This document shows, one piece after another, positions 46,209-55,371 of a stretch of 64,000 nucleotides of DNA (within the stretch, counting starts at the first letter, position 1; each line of letters starts with the position of its first letter). A program made the translations under genes and the position numbers. Source of the stretch: Pseudomonas paralactis (lineage in GTDB: Bacteria; Pseudomonadota; Gammaproteobacteria; Pseudomonadales; Pseudomonadaceae); assembly GCF_001439735.1 (NCBI RefSeq), contig NZ_JYLN01000002.1:496001-560000 (forward strand). Reading direction: 5' to 3'. The notes under the pieces are model-generated. The model had not been told where the DNA came from. It ran no database searches and was given only the letters and a program-made list of their open reading frames with translations.

Positions 46209-47660
46209 ATGATCCCAGTAATCCTTTCCGGTGGTAGCGGCTCACGTCTTTGGCCGCTTTCGCGTAAACAGTTTCCCAAGCAATTCCTGGCCCTGACCGG
46301 CGAACACACCTTGTTCCAGCAAACCCTGGAACGCCTGGTGTTCGAAGGTATGGACGCCCCCATCGTGGTCTGCAACAAGGACCACCGTTTCATCGTCAAC
46401 GAGCAACTGAGCGCGCGCAAGCTCGAATGCCAGCGCATCCTGATGGAACCCTTTGGCCGCAACACCGCGCCAGCCGTGGCCCTGACCGCGATGATGCTGG
46501 TCAACGAAGGCCGTGACGAGCTGATGCTGGTGCTGCCCGCCGACCACGTGATCGACGACCAGAAAGCCCTGCAACGCGCACTGGCCCTGGCCACCGTGGC
46601 CGCCGAGCGTGGCGAGATGGTGCTGTTCGGCGTACCGGCGACCCGTCCGGAAACCGGCTATGGCTATATCAAGTCCACCAATGACTCGCTGCTGCCCGAA
46701 GGCGTAAGCCGTGTGCAGCAGTTTGTGGAAAAGCCCGATGAAAAGCGCGCTATCGAGTTTGTCAAAAGCGGTGGCTATTTCTGGAACAGCGGCATGTTCC
46801 TGTTCCGCGCCAGCCGCTTCCTCGAAGAGCTGAAAAAACACGATCCGGACATCTACGACACGTGCGTGTTGACCCTGGAGCGCAGTGAGCAGACCCACGA
46901 CACCGTGACCTTCGACGATGCTACCTTCGCCTGCTGCCCGGACAATTCCATCGACTATGCCGTGATGGAAAAGACCCAACGCGCCTGCGTGGTGCCCCTG
47001 GCCGCCGGTTGGAGCGACGTGGGTTGCTGGGCCTCGCTGTGGGCGGTCAATGACAAAGACGCCAACGGCAACGTGAGCAAAGGCGACGTGGTGATCCAGG
47101 ACAGCCGCAACTGCATGGTGCACGGCAACGGCAAACTGGTGTCGGTGATCGGCCTGGACAACATCGTGGTGGTGGAAACCAAGGACGCGATGATGATTGC
47201 CCACAAGGACAAGGTCCAGGGCGTCAAGCAGATGGTCAACACCCTCAACGAACAGGGCCGCAGCGAAACCCAGAACCACTGCGAGGTCTATCGTCCGTGG
47301 GGTTCCTACGACTCGGTGGACATGGGCGGACGCTTCCAGGTCAAGCACATCTCGGTCAAGCCGGGCGCGTGCCTGTCGTTGCAGATGCACCATCACCGCG
47401 CCGAACACTGGATCGTGGTCAGCGGCACCGCCGAAGTCACCTGTGACGACAACGTGTTCCTGCTCTGCGAGAACCAGTCCACCTACATCCCGATCGCCTC
47501 GGTGCACCGCCTGCGCAACCCGGGCAAGATCCCGCTGGAGATCATCGAAGTGCAATCGGGCAGCTATCTGGGTGAAGACGATATCGAGCGGTTCGAAGAT
47601 ATCTACGGTCGCTCGACGCCGGTTGAACGTGGCGTGTCGGTGAAAACTATCGCGCAATAA
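46209..47660 (+). CDS. algA: Mannose-6-phosphate isomerase / GDP-mannose pyrophosphorylase
   Basis: A 483-residue bifunctional enzyme from ATG 46209 behind an AAGGAG box. The N-terminal nucleotidyltransferase has GGSGSRLWPLSRKQFPKQF (residues 8-26) and FVEKPDEKRA. The C-terminal cupin phosphomannose isomerase has the metal-binding HHHRAEHW and RPWGSYDSVDMGGRFQVK. It supplies GDP-mannose to AlgD. Last gene of the operon, followed by a strong terminator. The 186-bp gap from algF contains a REP hairpin, so its expression may be set partly apart from the rest. Confidence 0.97.
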   Translation: MIPVILSGGSGSRLWPLSRKQFPKQFLALTGEHTLFQQTLERLVFEGMDAPIVVCNKDHRFIVNEQLSARKLECQRILMEPFGRNTAPAVALTAMMLVNEGRDELMLVLPADHVIDDQKALQRALALATVAAERGEMVLFGVPATRPETGYGYIKSTNDSLLPEGVSRVQQFVEKPDEKRAIEFVKSGGYFWNSGMFLFRASRFLEELKKHDPDIYDTCVLTLERSEQTHDTVTFDDATFACCPDNSIDYAVMEKTQRACVVPLAAGWSDVGCWASLWAVNDKDANGNVSKGDVVIQDSRNCMVHGNGKLVSVIGLDNIVVVETKDAMMIAHKDKVQGVKQMVNTLNEQGRSETQNHCEVYRPWGSYDSVDMGGRFQVKHISVKPGACLSLQMHHHRAEHWIVVSGTAEVTCDDNVFLLCENQSTYIPIASVHRLRNPGKIPLEIIEVQSGSYLGEDDIERFEDIYGRSTPVERGVSVKTIAQ

Positions 47661-47963
47661 AACAGTCGTACAAGAAGCCCTCGCCCAGCCCATTGCGTCC
47701 CCTATCCGCAGTGGGTTGGGTGGGGGCTTTTTGCTTTAGATTTATGGTGACTGTGCAGGCCTCATCGGGGGCGTAGGTATTTACACAACTTGGGTGTGAC
47801 GCTGGACCTGTGGGAGGGGGCTTTCCCCGATAACGTCAGCCAACCAACACACCTTTCAAGGTAACCCACCCCAGCCAGCCGCCTACGTCTCCTATCCGCC
47901 GCGGTTGGGTGGGACACAACAGCCATCATTGGCCTTTACCGAATATCGGCCAACGCCATGGGC
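47661..47963. other. Intergenic region between algA and the toxin gene (convergent)
   Basis: A 303-bp gap. Besides the algA terminator it holds a degenerate second copy of the same sequence at about 47871-47913 (CTCCTATCCGCCGCGGTTGG against CCCCTATCCGCAGTGGGTTG). Two terminator-like sequences thus face the convergent genes. No gene was seen, and in particular no immunity gene for the toxin. Confidence 0.5.
47675..47733 (+). terminator. Rho-independent terminator after algA
   Basis: A long GC-rich stem, AAGCCCTCGCCCAGCCCATT… paired with …GTGGGTTGGGTGGGGGCTT, is followed by TTTTTGCTTT, 15 bp beyond the algA stop. Confidence 0.85.
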
Positions 47964-50900
47964 TTATTTTAAAATGGGCGTTTTCCCATGAGAAATAACG
48001 CGATCGACTAACTCAGCGTTAGGGCCACCCCGGTACTGCAAAGGAATTTGAAACGGCACATCCACATAGAAAATATGCGGATTATCAGGGCTTTGAATAA
48101 CATTTAACCCCGACGTATTGATTTCATAGTAGTGCGACATTTTATCCATCGCATTGCCATATTTACGCTTCCCAAAGATGGTTTCTGAAATCTTTTGGGT
48201 AGGCATATCCCCTGGCGCCAAGTCGGTAAAGTAATGCCGGCCTCGCGTTCCGGGCAGACGGTTACCGATCAAATCTGAACTTGAAGGTGAAAGGCTCCTG
48301 TCGGCCATGATTGCGGCATGTGGTTTACCGCCGGTGTAGTGATAAAAAACATTCTTACCTTTTACCGGTGGCTCCATCAGCGCTTTTTCACCCGGAAAGC
48401 TTTCCGGCACTCTTGGTCGCTTATTGGCCGATGGGCCACCTGCCCCGCTAGTCATGTTGACGCGGCCTGAAGAGCTGCCTTGGTCTAACGGACGCTTGCT
48501 CGGCCGGGATGTCCCGGTAGCAGTGGGAGCCCCGCCCGGCAATCGGCTCAATCGCCACTCACCGTTACCGGCGGATTCCAGAAATGCTTGAACCCTATAG
48601 AGCTTTGACGTCGTCAATGGCGCCTGGGGATCCACGATAGCGACCCGCCCATCGCGTGCGTGGAAGGCCGAATCAATCTGATACACCTTGTTAACCCCGG
48701 TACTGTCGGTAAAACGCACGTAAAAATCATTGCCCACGTTATAGGTACCGTCTGGCCTCAAAGGGCGTCCTTTGATGACGTCTTCCGACACGGAGAAGGC
48801 GCTCAGACTGACGTTTGGTCGCGTGCCAGCCGTTGGTGCTCTGACGATGACTGGAGGGACTGGCGGGACCACCGGTTTTTTAAACACTGGCCGCAACGGC
48901 ACGGCACTCACATTGGGAATACCAGAGGCCGCCATTGTGAAATCGGAGTAGACCGCACGCATAGCGCCCGGACTTTTGAGTAGCCGCGGCAAGACTCGGG
49001 CATTGGCGCGCAAGGCCGTCACGCCAGCTTTTCCTAAGCGAACCCCCATGGAGATGCCTTTTCCGAGCACGGGCAACAAATCGAGGAAGATGGAGGCCAC
49101 CTCAACGCCGAACTGAACTTTGTTGATTCTCGATTGGTACGCGACTTCTGCGCTGCTGACGCTTTGGTGGTCCGCGTGATCGATGAGTAACTTTACTTTC
49201 TGCTGGTACAGCTCCTCCTGAAAGTTGCCATCGAAGGGTTTGAGCGTCACCGGGGCGCTCGTCAACTTGAGCACCTTGATGAGCGCATCCAGCATACGCA
49301 ATGGGTTTTTCGTCGTATCGAATGCGCTTTCCTTGATTGCCTGGCCAGCTTTCACCACGTCGTTTTTATCGACCGGTGACGTTCTGCTAGCGGTGTAGAG
49401 CCTCCACTCCTTTTTCTCCATCAAAGCGTTCAGGGCGTTCATATCCGCCACTTCGCGAAAACACACGCCATCGGGCGCATTCGGCGTGCACAGCACCAGC
49501 GACGCATCTGTGTCATTGCCAATCACCATCGCGCCCTGAACCGGCAACCCACGCTGGATAAGGGCATTGGTGACAATTTTTTTCCCATCCACCAGAGGCC
49601 GGTCAGCCGAGTCCGGGTAATCAAGAACAGCCGCAACCCACTGTGCCCCTCGTTTGGTACTGGTGTCTTGGGTAGCGTCTATGGTGTAGGTATTGGGGTT
49701 GAGTGCTGCAAGAAAAGCCTCCTTATCCAGCATGTCGCTCAGGTGGGTTTTCCACGCTTTGCGGACTTCGCCGGCAGCACCCGACGAAGCATCCGTGGTC
49801 AACGCCTGCTTAAGCATCCTGGTATAGGAGCCTCCCACATCGGCAGTGTTGACCAACGCCTTGAGTTGCTCGGTATTCAGGACGACCTGCTTGCCATCGT
49901 CGCCCAGCAGAGGGTTACCGTGAGCATCGGTCAGCGGCAGTTCGAAGGTGAGCTGGGTGAAGTGGCCGTACTGGACGGCTGGAAACTCACTGGGGTTTTT
50001 CAGCGCCAGATCAGTCAGCGATACCCGGTCGTGCTTGATGCTGAGCGTATGGCTGCTGCTTTGGCCGCCAGTGTGAGGATTGGAGCGGGTTTCCACCCGC
50101 ACCATCAGCTTGTCCGCGTCGACCTGTGCAGCAGGGAACTGCCGTTCGATCGCTTCGTTCATCCGGTCGCGGGAAAAGGCACCCAGCGAAGGAAGGGTTG
50201 CCAGTGATGAAGCCAATGCATTTGCGCTGCGTGCCTCGGAATGTTCCAGGTAATCAAACACTCCTTCCTGTGCCGGGCTCAGGTTTTTCAGCCACTCGGG
50301 GGCCAGCTTGTCAGCCAGTTGTTCATCCCGCGCCGCCATGGCGTTGTCGCCACTGAGCAGGTACGACCAGTCAGCGGCCTCATCCATACGCTTGGTTAGC
50401 CGGGGCTGTGTCGATGCCTGGGCGAGATTTGCAACGACTTCCTCCTGCTGGCGCTTGAGCATCCACGGGATGGCCTCGGCCAGCACATCCCCCGTCAAGG
50501 GGTCGGCACTCAACATCACATCGTTGCCAGAGGGCGGCTCGGATTTGTTTTGTAACGACAACGGCAGCGTTTGCAACAGTAGCTCAGCGTCGGTACCCGC
50601 CCCGTCAAGGCGCTCTGCAATCGCCTGGCGCGCCAGGGCTGGCGTCGCGAACTCCTCGAACCCCTCACCCGGGGTGTACAGCACCACCGGCCCATTGGCC
50701 TCATCGAGTGCCAGAGTCCGGCCTTTCGCCCAGACAGGGGGCGTGGCTTCGGAACCGTCGGTGCTGGTGATCAGGAAGCAGCCCGCCATCAAGGCTCCCC
50801 GCTCGGTACCGTTATCAACGGTAAGCGGGTAGACGCCTGGGCGGGCGCCATTGGGGAAGGCCGCTTCCCGTTGAGCCAGCGTAGGGTATTGCAGTGCTGC

Positions 50901-51692
50901 GTCGATCAACCGCTTGCTCGCCGCGCTCAATGTTCCATCACTCACGCGTAATGCCGCCAGCGTCGAGAGTTGTTGCTTGTGCAAGGTCAACAACTGGTCT
51001 TGAGGGGCCTGTAGAACCTGAGGGTCTCTCAACGTCGGGCGGGGGGTTGTCCAGAAGGTTTGAAGGGCCGCAGGAAACTGCGTGACGATGCGCTGGGCAA
51101 TCGTATCCAGGGTCAACTGTGGCGTGACAAGGATGCTCGGGCCGGCGTCGGTGGTCAGGGTAAAAATGCCGGACTGTTCACCGTCGTCAACGACGGGCTG
51201 CTGGCCAGGATTGACCAGCAAATTCACAACCTTCCCTCTCAAGGCCTCCAGCACCGTCTCGGACGACAGTGTTTTGATAGAGCCATCGTCCTGCCTGACC
51301 CAGCGCTTGAAGATCAGGTCTTTTGGCCTCAGGGGCGAGCCGTGCGCAAACATTTGGTCCACTTGCTCGCGCACGAAGTCCTGAAAGCTCGGCTGCTCAC
51401 CGTGCAAACGCTGCATGTCGCGGGATTGAAGAGCGTGTTGGGTGACGAACGCCTCCTGATGGCTAATCTTGAATTGCTGCATGAGCCGTGGGTACTCCAG
51501 CCTGGCGGGGGAGATGCCGGCCGAGGCGGGAAGAGGAATACCATCCGGCGCGTAGGTCGATACCGGCGGCAGGTGACCAGGGAGTTGCGTAGATGTTTCG
51601 GCGCCAATATCGGTTTGGGCGGCCAATGCGTTTGGGGCTACAACGCTTTGTGGGGAAGCACGGCGGGTCGAGTTTTCGGTCGCTGCGAACAT
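47964..51692 (-). CDS. Large toxin: dermonecrotic-toxin-type N-terminus and ART-HYD1-like C-terminus
   Basis: 1242 residues, no Sec signal. The long N-terminal and central part (about 60-800) resembles the 'dermonecrotic toxin domain' proteins common in Pseudomonas. A hydrophobic stretch (VASIFLDLLPVLGKGISMGVRLGKAG) near 870 could help translocation. Residues about 1040-1110 are a Ser/Pro/Gly-rich linker. The tip (1111-1242) has VFYHYTGG (His1118), HYFTDLAPGDMPTQ (Tyr1154, Asp1157), then SHYYEINTSGLNV and ELVDRVISHGKTPI. This order matches the Tox-ART-HYD1 ADP-ribosyltransferases. No immunity gene is adjacent on either side, which would fit a eukaryotic target. The gene stands alone; its secretion route is unknown. 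Confidence 0.8.
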   Translation of the reverse strand: MFAATENSTRRASPQSVVAPNALAAQTDIGAETSTQLPGHLPPVSTYAPDGIPLPASAGISPARLEYPRLMQQFKISHQEAFVTQHALQSRDMQRLHGEQPSFQDFVREQVDQMFAHGSPLRPKDLIFKRWVRQDDGSIKTLSSETVLEALRGKVVNLLVNPGQQPVVDDGEQSGIFTLTTDAGPSILVTPQLTLDTIAQRIVTQFPAALQTFWTTPRPTLRDPQVLQAPQDQLLTLHKQQLSTLAALRVSDGTLSAASKRLIDAALQYPTLAQREAAFPNGARPGVYPLTVDNGTERGALMAGCFLITSTDGSEATPPVWAKGRTLALDEANGPVVLYTPGEGFEEFATPALARQAIAERLDGAGTDAELLLQTLPLSLQNKSEPPSGNDVMLSADPLTGDVLAEAIPWMLKRQQEEVVANLAQASTQPRLTKRMDEAADWSYLLSGDNAMAARDEQLADKLAPEWLKNLSPAQEGVFDYLEHSEARSANALASSLATLPSLGAFSRDRMNEAIERQFPAAQVDADKLMVRVETRSNPHTGGQSSSHTLSIKHDRVSLTDLALKNPSEFPAVQYGHFTQLTFELPLTDAHGNPLLGDDGKQVVLNTEQLKALVNTADVGGSYTRMLKQALTTDASSGAAGEVRKAWKTHLSDMLDKEAFLAALNPNTYTIDATQDTSTKRGAQWVAAVLDYPDSADRPLVDGKKIVTNALIQRGLPVQGAMVIGNDTDASLVLCTPNAPDGVCFREVADMNALNALMEKKEWRLYTASRTSPVDKNDVVKAGQAIKESAFDTTKNPLRMLDALIKVLKLTSAPVTLKPFDGNFQEELYQQKVKLLIDHADHQSVSSAEVAYQSRINKVQFGVEVASIFLDLLPVLGKGISMGVRLGKAGVTALRANARVLPRLLKSPGAMRAVYSDFTMAASGIPNVSAVPLRPVFKKPVVPPVPPVIVRAPTAGTRPNVSLSAFSVSEDVIKGRPLRPDGTYNVGNDFYVRFTDSTGVNKVYQIDSAFHARDGRVAIVDPQAPLTTSKLYRVQAFLESAGNGEWRLSRLPGGAPTATGTSRPSKRPLDQGSSSGRVNMTSGAGGPSANKRPRVPESFPGEKALMEPPVKGKNVFYHYTGGKPHAAIMADRSLSPSSSDLIGNRLPGTRGRHYFTDLAPGDMPTQKISETIFGKRKYGNAMDKMSHYYEINTSGLNVIQSPDNPHIFYVDVPFQIPLQYRGGPNAELVDRVISHGKTPILK

Positions 51693-51925
51693 GAAATGAA
51701 CCTTACATAGAGGAGTTTAACGTCACCGTTACGTCCCTGTAGGTCGTCAGATAAGTGGACGTTTAATGGGCCCCGGTTCCTGCCAAGAATGTAAGTTCAC
51801 TTATCAGATCGCTGTGAGTTCTGTTGAAAATATAAGACCACGTATCAACCCGGCACTCACCTCAAGGTAATCAATCCCACCTACGCTTAAGTTAGGATGC
51901 TCGTTCACAATTCGAGGTGGTCTCC

Positions 51926-52390
51926 ATGTTTTTCGGCGTTCTTCTGATCATCACCTGGCTGATCCTGCTGCTGCGCTACCCGGCCAAGGCGCTGCCGGTA
52001 TCGCTGGCCGCTGCCGTCGGCCTGGGGTTTGTCGCAGTGTGGGTGGTATGGTTGGACACCCGCGAAGCGTCGCAACTGGCGCGCCTTGAGCTGCGCATCA
52101 CCTACGCGCCGCAAGACTGCCCAGCCGACCGGCCGCTTAAACTGACCCTCAACAACGGCAACGACGTCCCCCTGACCGAACTGCGCTGGCGCGTCGCGGC
52201 CTATGCACCGGGGGACACCGTCAATCTGGCCGACAACGTCTACGCCGCGCCGCGCTACCGTGGACCCGGCGAATTGCAGGCCGGTGCGACCTGGGACGAT
52301 TGCCTGCCCACTCCGCCATTGCGCCCCGGCTATCGCCCACAAACTCTGGAATTTCGCGCCGAGCATCTGCAAGGCAGCTTCTCGGACTGA
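51926..52390 (+). CDS. Small membrane-anchored protein of unknown function
   Basis: 154 residues from ATG 51926, preceded by GAGGTGG. Two hydrophobic helices at the start (MFFGVLLIITWLILLLRYPAKALPVSLAAAVGLGFVAVWVVWL) anchor a soluble beta-rich domain of about 105 residues (LELRITYAPQDCPADRPLKLTLNNGNDVPLTELRWRVAAYAPG…), probably periplasmic, with two cysteines that could pair. I do not recognise a functional family; homologues are often loosely labelled multidrug transporter, which the size does not support. It is 15 bp upstream of the SDR gene, so the two are likely co-transcribed. Confidence 0.75.
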   Translation: MFFGVLLIITWLILLLRYPAKALPVSLAAAVGLGFVAVWVVWLDTREASQLARLELRITYAPQDCPADRPLKLTLNNGNDVPLTELRWRVAAYAPGDTVNLADNVYAAPRYRGPGELQAGATWDDCLPTPPLRPGYRPQTLEFRAEHLQGSFSD

Positions 52391-52405
52391 CAAAGGATGG
52401 AATCC

Positions 52406-53218
52406 ATGCCCAACGTACTGATCACCGGTTGTTCCAGCGGCATCGGCCGCGCCCTCGCCGATGCGTTCAAGGCCGCAGGCTTCAACGTGTGGGCCAGCGC
52501 CCGCCAGCCCGATGACGTCGCCGCCCTCGCGGCCGCAGGCTTCAATGCCGTGCAGTTGGACGTCAATGACAGTGCCGCCTTGCAACGCCTGGCCGAGCAA
52601 TTGAGCGAGCTGGATGTATTGGTCAACAACGCCGGCTACGGTGCCATGGGCCCGCTGCTCGACGGCGGCACCGAGGCGATGCAGCGCCAGTTCCAAACCA
52701 ATGTGTTTTCCATCGTCGGCGTGACCCAGGCGCTGTTCCCCGCCCTGCGCCGCAGCAAGGGCATTGTGGTGAATATCGGCAGCGTTTCCGGGGTATTGGT
52801 GACGCCGTTCGCCGGTGCGTACTGCGCATCCAAAGCCGCTGTCCACGCCTTGAGCGACGCCCTGCGCATGGAGCTGGCACCGTTTGATGTACGCGTCATG
52901 GAGGTTCAACCCGGGGCGATCAATACCAGTTTTGCAAAGAATGCCGGTGCCCAGGCCGAACTGCTGCTCAACGAAACGTCGCCCTGGTGGCCGTTGCGCG
53001 AAGGCATTCGTGCCCGCAGCCAGGCCTCCCAGGACAACCCCACCCCAGCCAGTGAGTTTGCAGCGGATGTGCTCAAGGCCGTGCAACACGCCCAGCCACC
53101 GCGCCTGCTGCGCTCGGGCAACGGCAGCCGCGCGCTGCCGTTGATGGCGGCGCTGTTGCCCAAGGGGTTGTTGGAGAAGGTGTTGAAGAAGCGCTTTGGT
53201 TTGAGTGGCAGCCTCTAG
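52406..53218 (+). CDS. Short-chain dehydrogenase/reductase (SDR)
   Basis: 270 residues from ATG 52406 with AAGGA upstream (ATG 52397 is an alternative). Classical SDR features: NADP-type Rossmann TGCSSGIG (residues 7-14), the NNAG motif, catalytic Ser in NIGSVSG and YCASK with the Tyr-x-x-x-Lys pair. The C-terminal half (LLPKGLLEKVLKKRFGL) is variable, so the substrate is unknown. It follows the small membrane protein gene. It converges with and overlaps by 4 bp the LysR gene on the other strand. Confidence 0.9.
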   Translation: MPNVLITGCSSGIGRALADAFKAAGFNVWASARQPDDVAALAAAGFNAVQLDVNDSAALQRLAEQLSELDVLVNNAGYGAMGPLLDGGTEAMQRQFQTNVFSIVGVTQALFPALRRSKGIVVNIGSVSGVLVTPFAGAYCASKAAVHALSDALRMELAPFDVRVMEVQPGAINTSFAKNAGAQAELLLNETSPWWPLREGIRARSQASQDNPTPASEFAADVLKAVQHAQPPRLLRSGNGSRALPLMAALLPKGLLEKVLKKRFGLSGSL

Positions 53219-54072
53219 CCCTTCATAAAATCAATAAACGCCCGCACCTTCAGCGGCAGGTGCCGGGTATCGGGGTACATCGCGTAGACCCCTTGGGGGG
53301 CGAAGCGGTGATCCGCCAGCACACGCACCAGCCGTCCAGCCTCCAGGTCTGCCTGCACCAGCCACTGCGGCAGGATCGCCACACCGTGGCCGCGCACGGC
53401 AAATGCCTGAAGCACTGCCGCGCTGTCAGCCACCAACGCAGCAGGCCCGGCGCGGTATTGATGTTGAATGCCCGCCGGTTCGGTCACGCTCAACTCGGTC
53501 AAGCGGCCATGGCCCAGTCGGGGGACCTGCTCCAACGCTTCCAGGGTCTGAACCTCGGCAAACTGCGGTGCCGCAACAGCAAACACATCGAACGTCGACA
53601 ACTGCACCGCCCGATGATTGGAGTCCAGCAGGCGCCCCAGGCGAATCGCCACATCAAAACGTTCGGAGATCAGGTCGGCGTGGGTGGAAGATGTGGATAA
53701 GTGAATATTCAGGTCCGGGTGCAGGCGTCGAAAGGCTTCCACCGCCGGGGCGACCACCGCCAGGGCATATTCGACGGTGGTGGTGATGCGCAGGGTGCCC
53801 TTGAGCTGGGCATGTTCAGAGCGAGCTTCTTCCACCGCCAGGCGGGCTTCTTCGAGCATACGCGTGCAGCGCAGGTAGAAGCGCTCACCGGCATCGGTGA
53901 GTGCCAATTGCCGAGTGTTGCGGGTGAGCAGGGTGACACCCAGTTCCGCCTCCAGGCGTTTGAGGTTGAAGCTGACCACGGCGCGGGTCTGGCCGAGCAG
54001 ATCCGCGGCGGCAGTGAGCGAGCCGGCCTCGACCACGGCCTTGAAGGTGTCGAATCGGTCCAGGCTCACCAT
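53215..54072 (-). CDS. LysR-family regulator (next to MFS gene)
   Basis: A 285-residue LTTR: an N-terminal winged HTH (FDTFKAVVEAGSLTAAADLLGQTRAVVSFNLKRLEAELGVTLLTRNTR) and a periplasmic-binding-like effector domain (LRITTTVEYALAVVAPAVEAF… to the C-terminus). It belongs to the large LysR subgroup with a YPDTRHLPLKVRAFIDFM-type end. It is divergent from an MFS exporter gene, and the 111-bp intergenic region contains a perfect palindrome next to its own start, so it probably controls both genes. The inducer is unknown. Confidence 0.9.
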   Translation of the reverse strand: MVSLDRFDTFKAVVEAGSLTAAADLLGQTRAVVSFNLKRLEAELGVTLLTRNTRQLALTDAGERFYLRCTRMLEEARLAVEEARSEHAQLKGTLRITTTVEYALAVVAPAVEAFRRLHPDLNIHLSTSSTHADLISERFDVAIRLGRLLDSNHRAVQLSTFDVFAVAAPQFAEVQTLEALEQVPRLGHGRLTELSVTEPAGIQHQYRAGPAALVADSAAVLQAFAVRGHGVAILPQWLVQADLEAGRLVRVLADHRFAPQGVYAMYPDTRHLPLKVRAFIDFMKG

Positions 54073-54087
54073 GGGCCACGCGCTCCG

Positions 54088-54108
54088 TTGTCAAAATATT
54101 TTTGACAA
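54088..54108. promoter_or_regulatory. Palindromic LysR operator
   Basis: A perfect inverted repeat, TTGTCAAAA and TTTTGACAA separated by TAT, contains a T-N11-A LysR box. It lies 15 bp upstream of the lysR start and 75 bp upstream of the MFS start, the usual place for autorepression and divergent activation. Confidence 0.75.
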
Positions 54109-54183
54109 ACTAACAGTCAAACCGGCGTATCTCAAACCCTGCGCCCGCCCTACCCTGCACGCTTCATTCGCAGGATCGCGTTC

Positions 54184-55371
54184 ATGACCTACCGCTCGAA
54201 AATCGCCTGGATCTTTCTACTGGGGTTTGCCCTGGACCTGGTGAACATGTTTGTCGCCACCGTCGCCTATCCGGACATCGCCCGCGAACTATCCGCCTCG
54301 GTCACGCAACTGGCGTGGATCAGCAATGCCTACATGCTTGGGCTGACGGTGATTATTCCTTTAAGTGTGTGGCTGGCGGCGCTCATGGGCGAACGCACGC
54401 TGATCGCCACCAGCCTGCTGCTGTTTGCCGGCGCATCGGCGATGGTCGGCCAGGCTGGCTCCATTGAGGCGTTGATTGGCTGGCGCGCTGTGCAGGGGCT
54501 CGGCGGCGGGTTGCTGATTCCGGTGGGGCAAGCCATGGCTTACCGACACTTTCCGGCTGGCGAGCGCAGCCAGTTGACGGCGCGGGTGATGTCGGTGGCA
54601 TTGCTGGTACCGGCATTGTCCCCGGCGCTGGGCGGGGTGATTGTCGACAGCCTGTCCTGGCGCTGGATTTTCTACGCCAACCTGCCTCTGGCACTAGTGA
54701 CCCTGCTGCTGGCGCTGCTGTGGATAAAACCCGATGTGCCTGCAAGCGTGCGTCCCTCTCTAGACCTGGTCGGTATATTCAAACAAGCCGCCAGCCCGAT
54801 GTTGCGCGTGGCAATGCTGGTCTACCTGTGTATTCCGGGGGTATTTATCGGCACCAGCCTGATCGCCATCCTCTACGTGCGTGGCCGGGGGTATGACGCC
54901 ACCCAGACCGGCGCGCTCATGTTGCCATGGGCACTGGCCTCGGCCGTGGCAATCTACCTGAGCAAACGACTCTTCAATCGCTGCGGCCCCAAACCGTTGT
55001 TGCTGGCCGGCATGGCGCTGCAATGCGGCGGTATCCTGCTGCTCAACGAGCCGGCGCTGATGATTGCGGCCTACGTTCTGATGGGCCTGGGCGGCAGCTT
55101 GTGCAGCAGCACCGCGCAAACCCTGGCCTTTCTGGATATTCCCGCCGAGCGTATGGGCCACGCCAGCGCGTTGTGGAACATGAACCGGCAAGTGAGCTTC
55201 TGCGTGGGCGCCGCCGTGCTCAGCGCAGTGCTGTCGGCCTTGGATTCCTTCACCATAACCTTCACGATAGCGGCAGCTCTGACCCTGTTGCCGCTTTTCG
55301 CAGTGTTGCGCCTGGATGCTTCCAGGGTACGCGCGCTGCTTCACCCTTGCAGCGAGCCCAAGCATGATTGA
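54184..55371 (+). CDS. MFS transporter (drug/metabolite exporter type)
   Basis: A 395-residue inner-membrane protein with about 12 hydrophobic helices. The first contains LDLVNMFVATVAYPDIARELSAS, the pattern of DHA2-like exporters (D1 motif, with N and F residues). Further features are WISNAYMLGLTVIIPLSVWLAALMGERTLI (motif A region) and the motif C region LLVPALSPALGGVIVDSLSWRWIFYANLP. The shortened length of 395 indicates 12 rather than 14 helices. It is divergent from its probable LysR regulator, and its stop overlaps the following small gene by 8 bp. Confidence 0.9.
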   Translation: MTYRSKIAWIFLLGFALDLVNMFVATVAYPDIARELSASVTQLAWISNAYMLGLTVIIPLSVWLAALMGERTLIATSLLLFAGASAMVGQAGSIEALIGWRAVQGLGGGLLIPVGQAMAYRHFPAGERSQLTARVMSVALLVPALSPALGGVIVDSLSWRWIFYANLPLALVTLLLALLWIKPDVPASVRPSLDLVGIFKQAASPMLRVAMLVYLCIPGVFIGTSLIAILYVRGRGYDATQTGALMLPWALASAVAIYLSKRLFNRCGPKPLLLAGMALQCGGILLLNEPALMIAAYVLMGLGGSLCSSTAQTLAFLDIPAERMGHASALWNMNRQVSFCVGAAVLSAVLSALDSFTITFTIAAALTLLPLFAVLRLDASRVRALLHPCSEPKHD

